NCBI RefSeq assembly: GCF_042650605.1
Contig: NZ_JBHSBN010000021.1
Coordinates: 1-64,000, forward strand
Direction of reading: 5' to 3'
Origin: Micromonospora_J zhanjiangensis
GTDB taxonomy: Bacteria > Actinomycetota > Actinomycetes > Mycobacteriales > Micromonosporaceae
DNA length: 64,000 nt
In this document: piece after piece, positions 33,501 through 40,538 of the stretch
How positions within the stretch are numbered: the stretch's first letter is position 1
Layout: each line of letters starts with the position of its first letter
Program-made: the position numbers and the translations under genes
Notes under the pieces: generated by a model
What the model was told of the DNA's origin: nothing
Databases searched by the model: none
What the model saw: the letters and a program-made list of their open reading frames with translations, nothing else

Positions 33501-33560
33501 GTGCCGGCGGGCGCCCAACGGTGCCGGCGGGCGCCCAACGGTGCCGGCGGGCGTCCGGCG
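33501..33560. repeat. 20-bp tandem repeat, three copies
   Basis: GTGCCGGCGGGCGCCCAACG occurs at 33501-33520 and 33521-33540 exactly, and at 33541-33560 with changes in the last eight bases. It lies between the 3' end of murA and the start of the dehydrogenase gene, both on the minus strand. Confidence 0.95.
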
Positions 33561-33570
33561 GCGGGGCGGC

Positions 33571-35043
33571 TCAGATGGCGAAGGCGGGTTCCTCGGGGGC
33601 GAGCGCCCGCTCGACGTGGACGCCCAGGGCCCGCAGGTCGGCCACGAAGTCCGGGTACCCGCGGTCGATGTGGTGCACCTGGGAGACCTCGGTGATCCCC
33701 TCGGCGCAGAGCCCGGCGATCACCAGGCCGGCACCGGCCCGGATGTCGGTCGCCTCGACGGTGGCGCCGGTCAACCGCTCCCGGCCGCGGACCACGGCGT
33801 GGTGACCGTCGGTCTTGATCTCGGCGCCCAGCCGGGTCAGCTCGCTGACGAACATGAACCGCCCGTCGAAGATGTTCTCGGTGATCATGGAGGCCCCCTC
33901 GCTGACCGAGGCGAGGCCGATGGCCATCGGCAGCAGGTCGGTGGCGAAGCCCGGGAACGGCAGGGTCACCACGTCGACCGCGCTGGGCCGGCGGTCCATC
34001 TGCACCCGGAAGGTGTCCGCCTGGGTCTCCACCAGGCCGCCGGCCGAGACGACCTTGTCCAGGGCGATCTCCAGGAACGCCGGGTCGACCCCGGTCACCG
34101 TGACGTCGCCCCGGGTCATCGCCGCGGCGAACGCCCAGGTGCCGGCGACGATCCGGTCCCCCACCGTGGCGTGCCGCACCGGCCGCAGCTCGGGCACGCC
34201 CTCGATCCGCAGCGTCGACGTGCCGACGCCGTCGATCCGGGCGCCCATGGCCGACAGCATCGTGCAGATGTCCACGATCTCCGGTTCCCGGGCGGCGTTG
34301 TCGATCTCGGTCACCCCGTGCGCCAGCACCGCCGCCATCACCAGGTTCTCGGTGGCGCCGACGCTCGGGAAGTCCAGCGCGATGTCGGCGCCGCGCAGTC
34401 CCCGCGGCGCCGAGGCGACCACGCAGCCGTGCTCACCGGAAATCTCCGCGCCCATCCGGGCCAGGCCGGAGATGTGCATGTCCAGGCCGCGCGACCCGAT
34501 CGCGTCGCCGCCGGGCTGGGCCACCCGGACGTGGCCGCGCCGGGCCAGCAGCGGACCGAGGATGCAGATCGACGCGCGCAGCCGACGGACCAGGTCGGAG
34601 TCCGCCTCGGTGCCGGGCGCCGCCGGCACGTCGATGATCACCGAGCGGGACCGGGGCGGGGTGGGCGCGGCGGCGGCGAGGTCACCGGCCACACCGGCCT
34701 CGATATCGCGTACGGCGGAGGCGGCGACGTCGGCGGCCGGGGCGACCGCGATGTCGGCGGCACCCGGGTCCGGCACCCGGACCGGCAGGCCCAGCCCGTC
34801 GACCGGCATGCTGACCGGGTCCACCGCCGAGGACTCGTCGTCGCAGAAGGTGACCTCGCAACCCAGCCTGCGCAGCACCTCACCCATGATCGCGATGTCG
34901 GTGATCCGGGGAACGTTGGTGATCACGCTGCGGCCGGGGGCGAGCAGGGCCGCTGCCATCAACTTCAGCGCCGAGTTCTTGGCGCCGACCACGTGCACCT
35001 CACCGGCCAGCCGGGCCCCGCCGCTCACTCTGATCACATCCAC
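33571..35043 (-). CDS. murA: UDP-N-acetylglucosamine 1-carboxyvinyltransferase with an insertion
   Basis: 490 residues from a GTG at 35043; TACGCT seven bases upstream supports this start on a leaderless mRNA. MurA catalyses the first committed step of peptidoglycan synthesis in the cytoplasm. Visible motifs: GAKNSALKLMAAALL with Lys22 and Asn23, RASICILGPLLARRG, SRGLDMHISGLARMGAEI, PSVGATENLVMAAVLA and GYPDFVADLRALGVHV. The active-site loop reads QPGGDAIGS with Asp (residue 180) in place of the usual Cys, the change that gives mycobacterial MurA natural fosfomycin resistance. Residues about 67-134 are an extra Asp/Ala/Pro-rich segment absent from standard MurA (about 420 residues); removing it restores normal length. 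Confidence 0.92.
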   Translation of the reverse strand: MDVIRVSGGARLAGEVHVVGAKNSALKLMAAALLAPGRSVITNVPRITDIAIMGEVLRRLGCEVTFCDDESSAVDPVSMPVDGLGLPVRVPDPGAADIAVAPAADVAASAVRDIEAGVAGDLAAAAPTPPRSRSVIIDVPAAPGTEADSDLVRRLRASICILGPLLARRGHVRVAQPGGDAIGSRGLDMHISGLARMGAEISGEHGCVVASAPRGLRGADIALDFPSVGATENLVMAAVLAHGVTEIDNAAREPEIVDICTMLSAMGARIDGVGTSTLRIEGVPELRPVRHATVGDRIVAGTWAFAAAMTRGDVTVTGVDPAFLEIALDKVVSAGGLVETQADTFRVQMDRRPSAVDVVTLPFPGFATDLLPMAIGLASVSEGASMITENIFDGRFMFVSELTRLGAEIKTDGHHAVVRGRERLTGATVEATDIRAGAGLVIAGLCAEGITEVSQVHHIDRGYPDFVADLRALGVHVERALAPEEPAFAI

Positions 35044-35050
35044 GTCGGCC

Positions 35051-35056
35051 AGCGTA
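35051..35056 (-). promoter_or_regulatory. -10 box of leaderless murA
   Basis: TACGCT on the minus strand, seven bases (GGCCGAC) before the GTG at 35043. It faces the divergent -10 box of the adenosyltransferase gene, which has the same sequence. Confidence 0.55.
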
Positions 35057-35127
35057 GGGTCGGCCGACCCGGCCGGCGCGCCGGCCGTGGTCGGCCACCG
35101 CTCCGCGACTCGGGCACCGGTCGTCCG

Positions 35128-35133
35128 TACGCT
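35128..35133 (+). promoter_or_regulatory. -10 box of leaderless cobalamin adenosyltransferase gene
   Basis: TACGCT seven bases before the ATG at 35141; no ribosome-binding site between them. Confidence 0.55.
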
Positions 35134-35140
35134 GTGCGTC

Positions 35141-35713
35141 ATGGCCGTCCACCTCACCCGCATCTACACCAGAGCCGGCGATGCCGGCACGACCAGGCTG
35201 AGCAACAACGAACAGGTCCCGAAGACGGACCCCCGGATCACCGCGTACGCCGACGTCGACGAGTGCAACGCGGCGATCGGGGTCGCCCTGGCGCTCGGCC
35301 AGTTGCCCGACGAACTGCGACCCGTCCTGAGCAGCGTCCAGAACGACCTCTTCGACGTGGGTGCCGACCTGGCGAACCCGGTCGAGCCGGACCCGGCGTA
35401 CCCGCCGCTGCGGGTCACCGAGGAGTACGTGAACCGCCTCGAAGGCTGGTGCGACGAGTTCAACGCACGGCTGGCCAACCTCGACTCCTTCATCCTGCCG
35501 GGGGGAACCCCGGGGGCGGCCCTGCTGCACGCGGCCCGTACGGTCGCGCGGCGGGCGGAGCGCTCGGCTTGGGCGCTGATCGCCGTCGAACCCGAACGAA
35601 CCGGCCCACTTCCGGCAAAGTATCTCAATCGGCTATCCGATTTACTTTTCATCCTGGCAAGAACCGCCAACCCGGACGGGGACGTGCTCTGGGTCCCCGG
35701 CGGCAACCGCTGA
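35141..35713 (+). CDS. PduO-type cob(I)alamin adenosyltransferase
   Basis: 190 residues, the normal length. The ATP-binding N-terminus is TRIYTRAGDAGTTRLSNN. Next come YADVDECNAAIGVA, VQNDLFDVGADLANP, and the strongly conserved FILPGGTPGAALLHAARTVARRAER, then YLNRLSDLLFILAR. The enzyme transfers the adenosyl group of ATP to cob(I)alamin to make coenzyme B12. It is divergent from murA, as in other actinobacteria. The start is supported by the TACGCT box seven bases upstream. Confidence 0.93.
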   Translation: MAVHLTRIYTRAGDAGTTRLSNNEQVPKTDPRITAYADVDECNAAIGVALALGQLPDELRPVLSSVQNDLFDVGADLANPVEPDPAYPPLRVTEEYVNRLEGWCDEFNARLANLDSFILPGGTPGAALLHAARTVARRAERSAWALIAVEPERTGPLPAKYLNRLSDLLFILARTANPDGDVLWVPGGNR

Positions 35714-35754
35714 CCGGGACCGGTTACCCGACCTGGCCGGGGCGGAACCTGGCC

Positions 35755-35786
35755 CGGCCCGGTTACTGGCCGGCCCGGTTACTGGC
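35755..35786. repeat. 16-bp tandem duplication
   Basis: CGGCCCGGTTACTGGC occurs twice in direct tandem (35755-35770, 35771-35786) between the convergent ends of the adenosyltransferase and DUF2550 genes. Confidence 0.9.
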
Positions 35787-35825
35787 CCGGCCCGGTCGGC
35801 GGCTGGGCGGAGGGCCGCGAGCCGG

Positions 35826-36281
35826 TCAGGCCGCGGGCCAGTCCTGGGAGGCCAAGCGCGGCGAGGCCGCCCCGGGTGGGGCGGCCTCGAGCCAGGAGGA
35901 GAATCCGGTGACGGTGGAGCGCGCCATGGCGATCTCGACCGGTGCCTGATAGCTGGTACAGCGGAGAATGATCCAGTCGGCCGGCATGGAGAGCCGTTCC
36001 TGCCCCTCGGGCAGTCGCCGCCGTTCCACCACCAGGCCCTGACGGGACAGCACCCGCTTGGGGCGCAGGGCCAGGCTGAACATCCGGTACCAGCGCAGTT
36101 CGTCGTCGCGGAACCGGCCGAAGCCGGGCGACCAGCCACGCCCGTCGAGCAGGGTGGTCACCCGTACGCTGAGCCGGATGATGCCGCCGCGGCGGCTGAA
36201 CAGCGCCCGCCGGACGAACAGCGCCACGGTCACGACGACCAGGAAGAGGATCCCTAACCCTGCCCCTTCCAGAACCTCCAT
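35826..36281 (-). CDS. DUF2550 family membrane-anchored protein
   Basis: 151 residues from an ATG at 36281; the longer frame to 36353 overlaps atpC and is not used. One N-terminal helix (GAGLGILFLVVVTVALFVRRAL) is followed by a cytoplasmic domain with GGIIRLSVRV, WSPGFGRFRDDELRWYRMFSL and ILRCTSYQAPVEIAMA, the pattern of DUF2550. It starts 14 bases after the atpC stop, so the two are one transcript. DUF2550 genes sit next to atpC in many actinobacteria. Role unknown. The C-terminal 20 residues are Pro/Ala-rich and lineage-specific. Confidence 0.86.
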   Translation of the reverse strand: MEVLEGAGLGILFLVVVTVALFVRRALFSRRGGIIRLSVRVTTLLDGRGWSPGFGRFRDDELRWYRMFSLALRPKRVLSRQGLVVERRRLPEGQERLSMPADWIILRCTSYQAPVEIAMARSTVTGFSSWLEAAPPGAASPRLASQDWPAA

Positions 36282-36294
36282 GGCCGTGGCCCGG

Positions 36295-36576
36295 TCAGCG
36301 GTTCGAAGCGGTGGCGGGGGTGGCGCTCTCCGCGAGCACCGTGACGCCCTCACCGGTCACCGAGAGGAATCCGCCGGACACCTCGTAGGCGATCTGCTCG
36401 CCACCGGCCCGCTTGATGCGTACCTGGCTCGGCTCCTTCAGCAGGCCGAGCAGCGGGGCGTGGCCGGGCAGCACGCCGAGTTCGCCCTCGGTCGTCCGGG
36501 CGACGACCATCTCGGCCTCGCCGGTCCAGAGCTTCTCCTCGACGGACACGACCTCGACGTGAAGCTGCTTTGCCAC
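36295..36576 (-). CDS. atpC: ATP synthase epsilon subunit
   Basis: 93 residues from a GTG at 36576 with AAAGGAG eight bases upstream; an in-frame ATG at 36606 is too close to the -10 box to be in the mRNA. The protein is the N-terminal beta-sandwich of epsilon (LHVEVVSVEEKLWTGEAEM, GELGVLPGHAPLLGLL, YEVSGGFLSVTGEGVTVLAE). The C-terminal helical hairpin that inhibits ATP hydrolysis in longer epsilons is almost absent, so this is a short form. It is separated from atpD by the LCP gene and has its own promoter. Confidence 0.92.
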   Translation of the reverse strand: MAKQLHVEVVSVEEKLWTGEAEMVVARTTEGELGVLPGHAPLLGLLKEPSQVRIKRAGGEQIAYEVSGGFLSVTGEGVTVLAESATPATASNR

Positions 36577-36610
36577 GCTGTCTCCTTTGCGCGCCGACGG
36601 GAACATGGAA

Positions 36611-36616
36611 ATTCTA
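36611..36616 (-). promoter_or_regulatory. -10 box of an atpC promoter
   Basis: TAGAAT on the minus strand, 34 bases before the atpC GTG. Transcription starting about seven bases downstream would give a leader of roughly 25-30 bases containing the AAAGGAG site. No clear -35 element is visible. Confidence 0.45.
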
Positions 36617-36701
36617 GTCCCGACCCGGGTCGCCGTCCGAGGCGGGTGCCGGGCGGCCCGGGACCGGGCGCCGGCCGGCGGCGGGTCGTCGCCGATCCTG
36701 C

Positions 36702-37952
36702 CTACTTGTCCTTGTTGACCAGTTCCGGGTGGCCGGCCAGGAAATCGTCCGCCGTTCCGGCGAGCATAGCGGCGAAGAACTGCTTCGCGACCGGTTCCAG
36801 CGCCTCGCCGCGGTAGTTCGCGCCGACGCCGATCCCGCCGCCCGGGAACCTGACCATCTCGATCGATTCCGACCGCAGGTTGCGCAGCGCGAACCCGAAG
36901 TCGGCGACGCTGCTGCCCCGGCCGTTGAAGATCAGCGACTCACCGGCGGCCCGCAGCACCGAGTCGAGCTTGAGCGGGTTGGTCACCACGTCCCGGCTGA
37001 AGGCCTGCTCGACCATCGCCTTGACGAACTGCTGCTGGTGCCGCTGCCGGTCGTAGTCGCCGTTCGGCAGGCCGTAGCGCTGCCGTACGTAGTCCAACGC
37101 CTGCCAGCCCTTCAGGTGCGCCGGACCGACCGTGTACGTGGCCTGCGGCCCGACGTAGCCCTCGCCCCACTTCTTCCCCTCGCGGTACGAGCCGTCCGGC
37201 CTGCGGTGCTCGGACTTGACGTCGGTGTCGATGTACATGTCGACCCCGCCGATCGCGTCCACGATCTTCTGGAAACCGCTGAAGTTGATGATCGCACCGG
37301 CGTCGAACCGCTTGATCCCGGTGTAGTTGCTCACGGTCAGGGCGAGCAGTTCGAACCCGCGTACCGGATCGGGCCTGACCTGGCCGGGCACCCGGCTGCC
37401 GTACGCCATCGCGGCGTTCAGCTTCTCGGTGGAGCCACCGAAGCCGGCCTTCGGGAAGGCCGGGATGTCGACCACCAGGTCCCGGGGCATGGAGAACAGG
37501 TACGCCCGGTCGAGCCCCTCGGTCACGTGCATCACCATGACCGAGTCCGACCGGGGCGGTTCGTTCTCCTGGCCCTGCCGCGGGTCGATCCCGACCAGCA
37601 GCAGGTTCAGCGGCCCCTGGATGGAACTGCGCTTCGGCGGCGGCGTGGCGCCCAACGCCTCGTCGCCGAAGAGGTCTCCCTGGGCGACCGCGCCCTGGTA
37701 GCGGGCCAGCAGCACCTCGGAGCCGACCAGGACGCCCCCGCTGAACAGCATCAGCAACGCGCCCGAGATCGTGCACAGCCAGGCCCAGCGGGGAGCCCGG
37801 GGCGACCTGCGGGTGGCCGCCGGTCGGCCCGCGGGCCGGGCCCCGGCGTCGGCGACCGTGGGCTCCGCGGGTACGGCGTCGGCACCGGCCTCGGCCCGGG
37901 GTGCGGCCTTGGCCCTGGGCATGGCCTTTTTCCGCTTGCCCTTGCTTGCCAA
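36702..37952 (-). CDS. LytR-CpsA-Psr (LCP) family glycopolymer transferase
   Basis: 416 residues from a TTG at 37952 with GGAGAG upstream; an ATG at 37922 is an alternative. A basic cytoplasmic tail (GKRKKAMPRAKAAPRAEA) precedes one membrane helix at about 54-78 (WAWLCTISGALLMLFSGGVLV). The extracytoplasmic LCP domain has the core motifs LNLLLVGIDPR, RSDSVMVMHV, FSMPRDLVVDIP, KLNAAMAYG, GGVDMYIDTDV and ALDYVRQRYGLPNGDYDRQRHQQQF, with the conserved Asp and Arg residues. LCP enzymes transfer lipid-linked glycans to the cell wall. It stands unexpectedly between atpD and atpC. Confidence 0.9.
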   Translation of the reverse strand: MASKGKRKKAMPRAKAAPRAEAGADAVPAEPTVADAGARPAGRPAATRRSPRAPRWAWLCTISGALLMLFSGGVLVGSEVLLARYQGAVAQGDLFGDEALGATPPPKRSSIQGPLNLLLVGIDPRQGQENEPPRSDSVMVMHVTEGLDRAYLFSMPRDLVVDIPAFPKAGFGGSTEKLNAAMAYGSRVPGQVRPDPVRGFELLALTVSNYTGIKRFDAGAIINFSGFQKIVDAIGGVDMYIDTDVKSEHRRPDGSYREGKKWGEGYVGPQATYTVGPAHLKGWQALDYVRQRYGLPNGDYDRQRHQQQFVKAMVEQAFSRDVVTNPLKLDSVLRAAGESLIFNGRGSSVADFGFALRNLRSESIEMVRFPGGGIGVGANYRGEALEPVAKQFFAAMLAGTADDFLAGHPELVNKDK

Positions 37953-38074
37953 CGAAGCTCTCCGTTCGTCACGCCCTGCGGCCGGGTGGGCGCCGGCACC
38001 ACCGCGGGAGGCCGGTGACGCGCGTTGATATGAGGCTACCTCGCGGGTGTGAAGATCCCGTTCGGGTGCCCATG

Positions 38075-38117
38075 CACGAAGGACCGCGTCGGCTCTGCGC
38101 CGGCGCGGTCCTTCGTG
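38075..38117 (-). terminator. Hairpin after atpD
   Basis: A perfect 14-bp stem (CACGAAGGACCGCG at 38075-38088 with 38104-38117) with a 15-base loop, 17 bases after the atpD stop on the minus strand. It probably ends or weakens the atpBEFHAGD transcript before the LCP gene. No T-tract. Confidence 0.7.
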
Positions 38118-38133
38118 GACCCCTCGGAGAGGC

Positions 38134-39591
38134 TCAGCTCTCCTTCATCAGCTCCTTGGCCTTGCGCTCCAGGTCGTCCAGGCCACCGCACATGAAGAAG
38201 GCCTGCTCGGGGAAGTGGTCGAACTCGCCCTCGCTGATCTTCTTGAACGCCTCGATGGTCTCCTTGATCGGAACCGTCGAGCCCGGTACGCCGGTGAACT
38301 GCTCCGCCGCGTAGGTGTTCTGCGACAGGAAGCGCTCGATCCGGCGGGCCCGGGTCACCGTGAGCTTGTCCTCCTCGGACAGCTCCTCGATGCCGAGGAT
38401 GGCGATGATGTCCTGCAGGTCCTTGTACCGCTGCAGGATCCGCTTCACCTCGGAGGCCACCGCGAAGTGCTCGGCGCCGACGTACTGGGCGGACAGGATC
38501 CGGGAGTAGGACGCCAGCGGGTCCACCGCCGGGTAGATGCCCTTGTCGGAGATCGACCGCTCCAGGTTGGTGGTCGCGTCCAGGTGAGCGAAGGTGGTCG
38601 CCGGCGCCGGGTCGGTGTAGTCGTCGGCGGGCACGTAGATCGCCTGCATCGAGGTGATCGCCTGACCCCGGACCGAGGTGATCCGCTCCTGCAGCTCGCC
38701 CATCTCGTCGGCCAGGGTGGGCTGGTAACCCACCGCCGAGGGCATCCGGCCGAGCAGGGTGGAGACCTCGGAACCGGCCTGGGTGAAGCGGAAGATGTTG
38801 TCGATGAAGAGCAGCACCTCCTGCTTCTGCACGTCCCGGAAGTACTCCGCCATGGTCAGCGCGGACAGCGCCACCCGCAGCCGGGTGCCCGGCGGCTCAT
38901 CCATCTGGCCGTAGACCAGCGCGGTCTTGTCGATGACGCCGGACTCGGTCATCTCGGCGATGAGGTCGTTGCCCTCACGGGTGCGCTCACCGACGCCGGC
39001 GAACACCGACGTACCACCGAAGTTGTTCGCGACCCGGGTGATCATCTCCTGGATCAGCACCGTCTTGCCCACGCCGGCGCCGCCGAACAGGCCGATCTTG
39101 CCGCCCTTGACGTACGGGGCGAGCAGGTCGATGACCTTGATGCCGGTCTCCAGCATCTCGGTCTTCGGCTCCAAGTCCGCGAAGGCCGGGGCCTTGCGGT
39201 GGATCTGCCAGCGGTCGGAAACCTCCAGCCGCTCGCCCTCACGCAGGTTCAGGCACTCGCCGATGGCGTTGAACACGTGGCCCTTGACCCCGTCGCCGAC
39301 CGGCACGGTGATCGGCGAGCCGGTGTCCCGGACCTCGGTGCCGCGGACCAGGCCGTCGGTGGGCTGCATCGAGATGGCCCGGATCACGTTGTCACCCAGG
39401 TGCTGGGCGACCTCCAGGGTCAGCGTCTTCTCGCCGCCGGACAGGGTCACGTTCACGTGCAGGGCGTTGAACAGGTCGGGCATGCCGTCGCGCGGGAACT
39501 CGGCGTCGACGACCGGGCCGATGACCCGGACCACCCGACCGGTGGCCGTCTTGGTCTCCGCCGGTCCGCCGGCGGTTGCGGATACAGTCAT
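38134..39591 (-). CDS. atpD: ATP synthase beta subunit
   Basis: 485 residues. The ATG at 39591 overlaps the atpG stop (TGATG); a GTG one codon upstream is possible. This is the catalytic F1 subunit: P-loop GLFGGAGVGKTVLIQEM, catalytic Glu in AGVGERTREGNDL, LVYGQMDEPPGTRLRVAL, and the family signature PAVDPLASYSRIL. The C-terminus carries the DELSEED-type segment as EELSEEDKL. Full normal length. It is the last gene of the main atp transcript here, followed by a strong hairpin. Confidence 0.97.
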   Translation of the reverse strand: MTVSATAGGPAETKTATGRVVRVIGPVVDAEFPRDGMPDLFNALHVNVTLSGGEKTLTLEVAQHLGDNVIRAISMQPTDGLVRGTEVRDTGSPITVPVGDGVKGHVFNAIGECLNLREGERLEVSDRWQIHRKAPAFADLEPKTEMLETGIKVIDLLAPYVKGGKIGLFGGAGVGKTVLIQEMITRVANNFGGTSVFAGVGERTREGNDLIAEMTESGVIDKTALVYGQMDEPPGTRLRVALSALTMAEYFRDVQKQEVLLFIDNIFRFTQAGSEVSTLLGRMPSAVGYQPTLADEMGELQERITSVRGQAITSMQAIYVPADDYTDPAPATTFAHLDATTNLERSISDKGIYPAVDPLASYSRILSAQYVGAEHFAVASEVKRILQRYKDLQDIIAILGIEELSEEDKLTVTRARRIERFLSQNTYAAEQFTGVPGSTVPIKETIEAFKKISEGEFDHFPEQAFFMCGGLDDLERKAKELMKES

Positions 39592-40529
39592 CACACTTCA
39601 CTTCCCGACGCGGCCAGCGCGTTCGCGCCGCCGACGATCTCGCTGATCTCCTGGGTGATCCCGGCCTGGCGGGCCGAGTTCATCTCACGCGTGTACTTCT
39701 CGATCATCTCTTCGGCGTTGTCCGTCGCGCTCTTCATCGCCCGCCGGCGGGCCGCCGACTCGCTCGCCGCCGACTCCAGCAACGCCGCGTAGATCCGCGT
39801 GTTGATGTACTTCGGCAGCAGCGCGTCCAGCAGCGCCTCGGCCTCCGGCTCGAACTCGTACGACGGCAGCAGGGTCTTCGGCGCCTCCGACCGCGGCCGG
39901 TTCTCGACCTGCATCGGGCCGAGGATCCGGGTCACCGGGGTCTGCGTCATCAGCGACTTGAACTCGGTGAAGACGATGTGCAGCTCGTCCACGCCGCGCA
40001 CCCCGTCCACTCCGCCGTGCTCGTCGGTGTCGTCCGCGCCGTGGGTGAACGCCTTGATCAGCGTCTCACCCACCTCCCGGGCGTTGGCGAAGTCCGGCTG
40101 CTCGGAGAAGCCGGTCCAGCTCGCCTCGACCGGCCGGTCCCGGAACTTGTAGTACGTCACGCCCTTGCGGCCGATGACGTACAGCACCGGTTCCTTGCCG
40201 TCCGCCCTGAGCCGGGCGATCAGCGACTCGGCCTGCCGGATGGCGTTGGAGCTGTAGCCACCGGCCAGACCGCGGTCCGAGGTGATCAGCAGCACGCCGG
40301 CCCGACGGACCCGCTCGCGCGGGGTGAGCAGGGGGTGATCGATGCGCGCGTTGGACGCCAGGGCGGTGAGCACCCCGGTGATGGCCTGGGCGTACGGCAG
40401 GGACGCCGTCACCCGCGCCTGGGCCTTGGCGATCCGGCTCGTCGCCACGAGCTCCATCGCCTTGGTGATCTTCTTCATCCCCTTCGCCGAGCGGATCCGC
40501 TGGCGAAGAACGCGTACCTGGGCGGCCAT
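39591..40529 (-). CDS. atpG: ATP synthase gamma subunit
   Basis: 312 residues from an ATG at 40529. It has the N-terminal coiled helix RQRIRSAKGMKKITKAMELVA, the central Rossmann-like part (LITSDRGLAGGYSSNAIRQ) and the C-terminal coil ESAARRRAMKSATDNAEEMI. It forms the rotating shaft of F1. An insertion of about 15 residues with TDEHGGVDGVRGVDE lies near 157-172, in the region where mycobacterial gamma subunits also carry an extra loop. It overlaps atpD by one base. Confidence 0.95.
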   Translation of the reverse strand: MAAQVRVLRQRIRSAKGMKKITKAMELVATSRIAKAQARVTASLPYAQAITGVLTALASNARIDHPLLTPRERVRRAGVLLITSDRGLAGGYSSNAIRQAESLIARLRADGKEPVLYVIGRKGVTYYKFRDRPVEASWTGFSEQPDFANAREVGETLIKAFTHGADDTDEHGGVDGVRGVDELHIVFTEFKSLMTQTPVTRILGPMQVENRPRSEAPKTLLPSYEFEPEAEALLDALLPKYINTRIYAALLESAASESAARRRAMKSATDNAEEMIEKYTREMNSARQAGITQEISEIVGGANALAASGSEV

Positions 40530-40538
40530 CGATCAGCC

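Noticed and set aside
32569..35949. A 1126-residue open frame on the plus strand
   Set aside because: It runs across the mirror of the dehydrogenase gene and murA and into the adenosyltransferase gene; the residue mix is His/Arg/Gly-rich noise caused by high GC.
36295..36606. ATG at 36606 as the atpC start
   Set aside because: It lies only four bases after the TAGAAT -10 box, so it would not be within the mRNA; the GTG at 36576 has AAAGGAG upstream.
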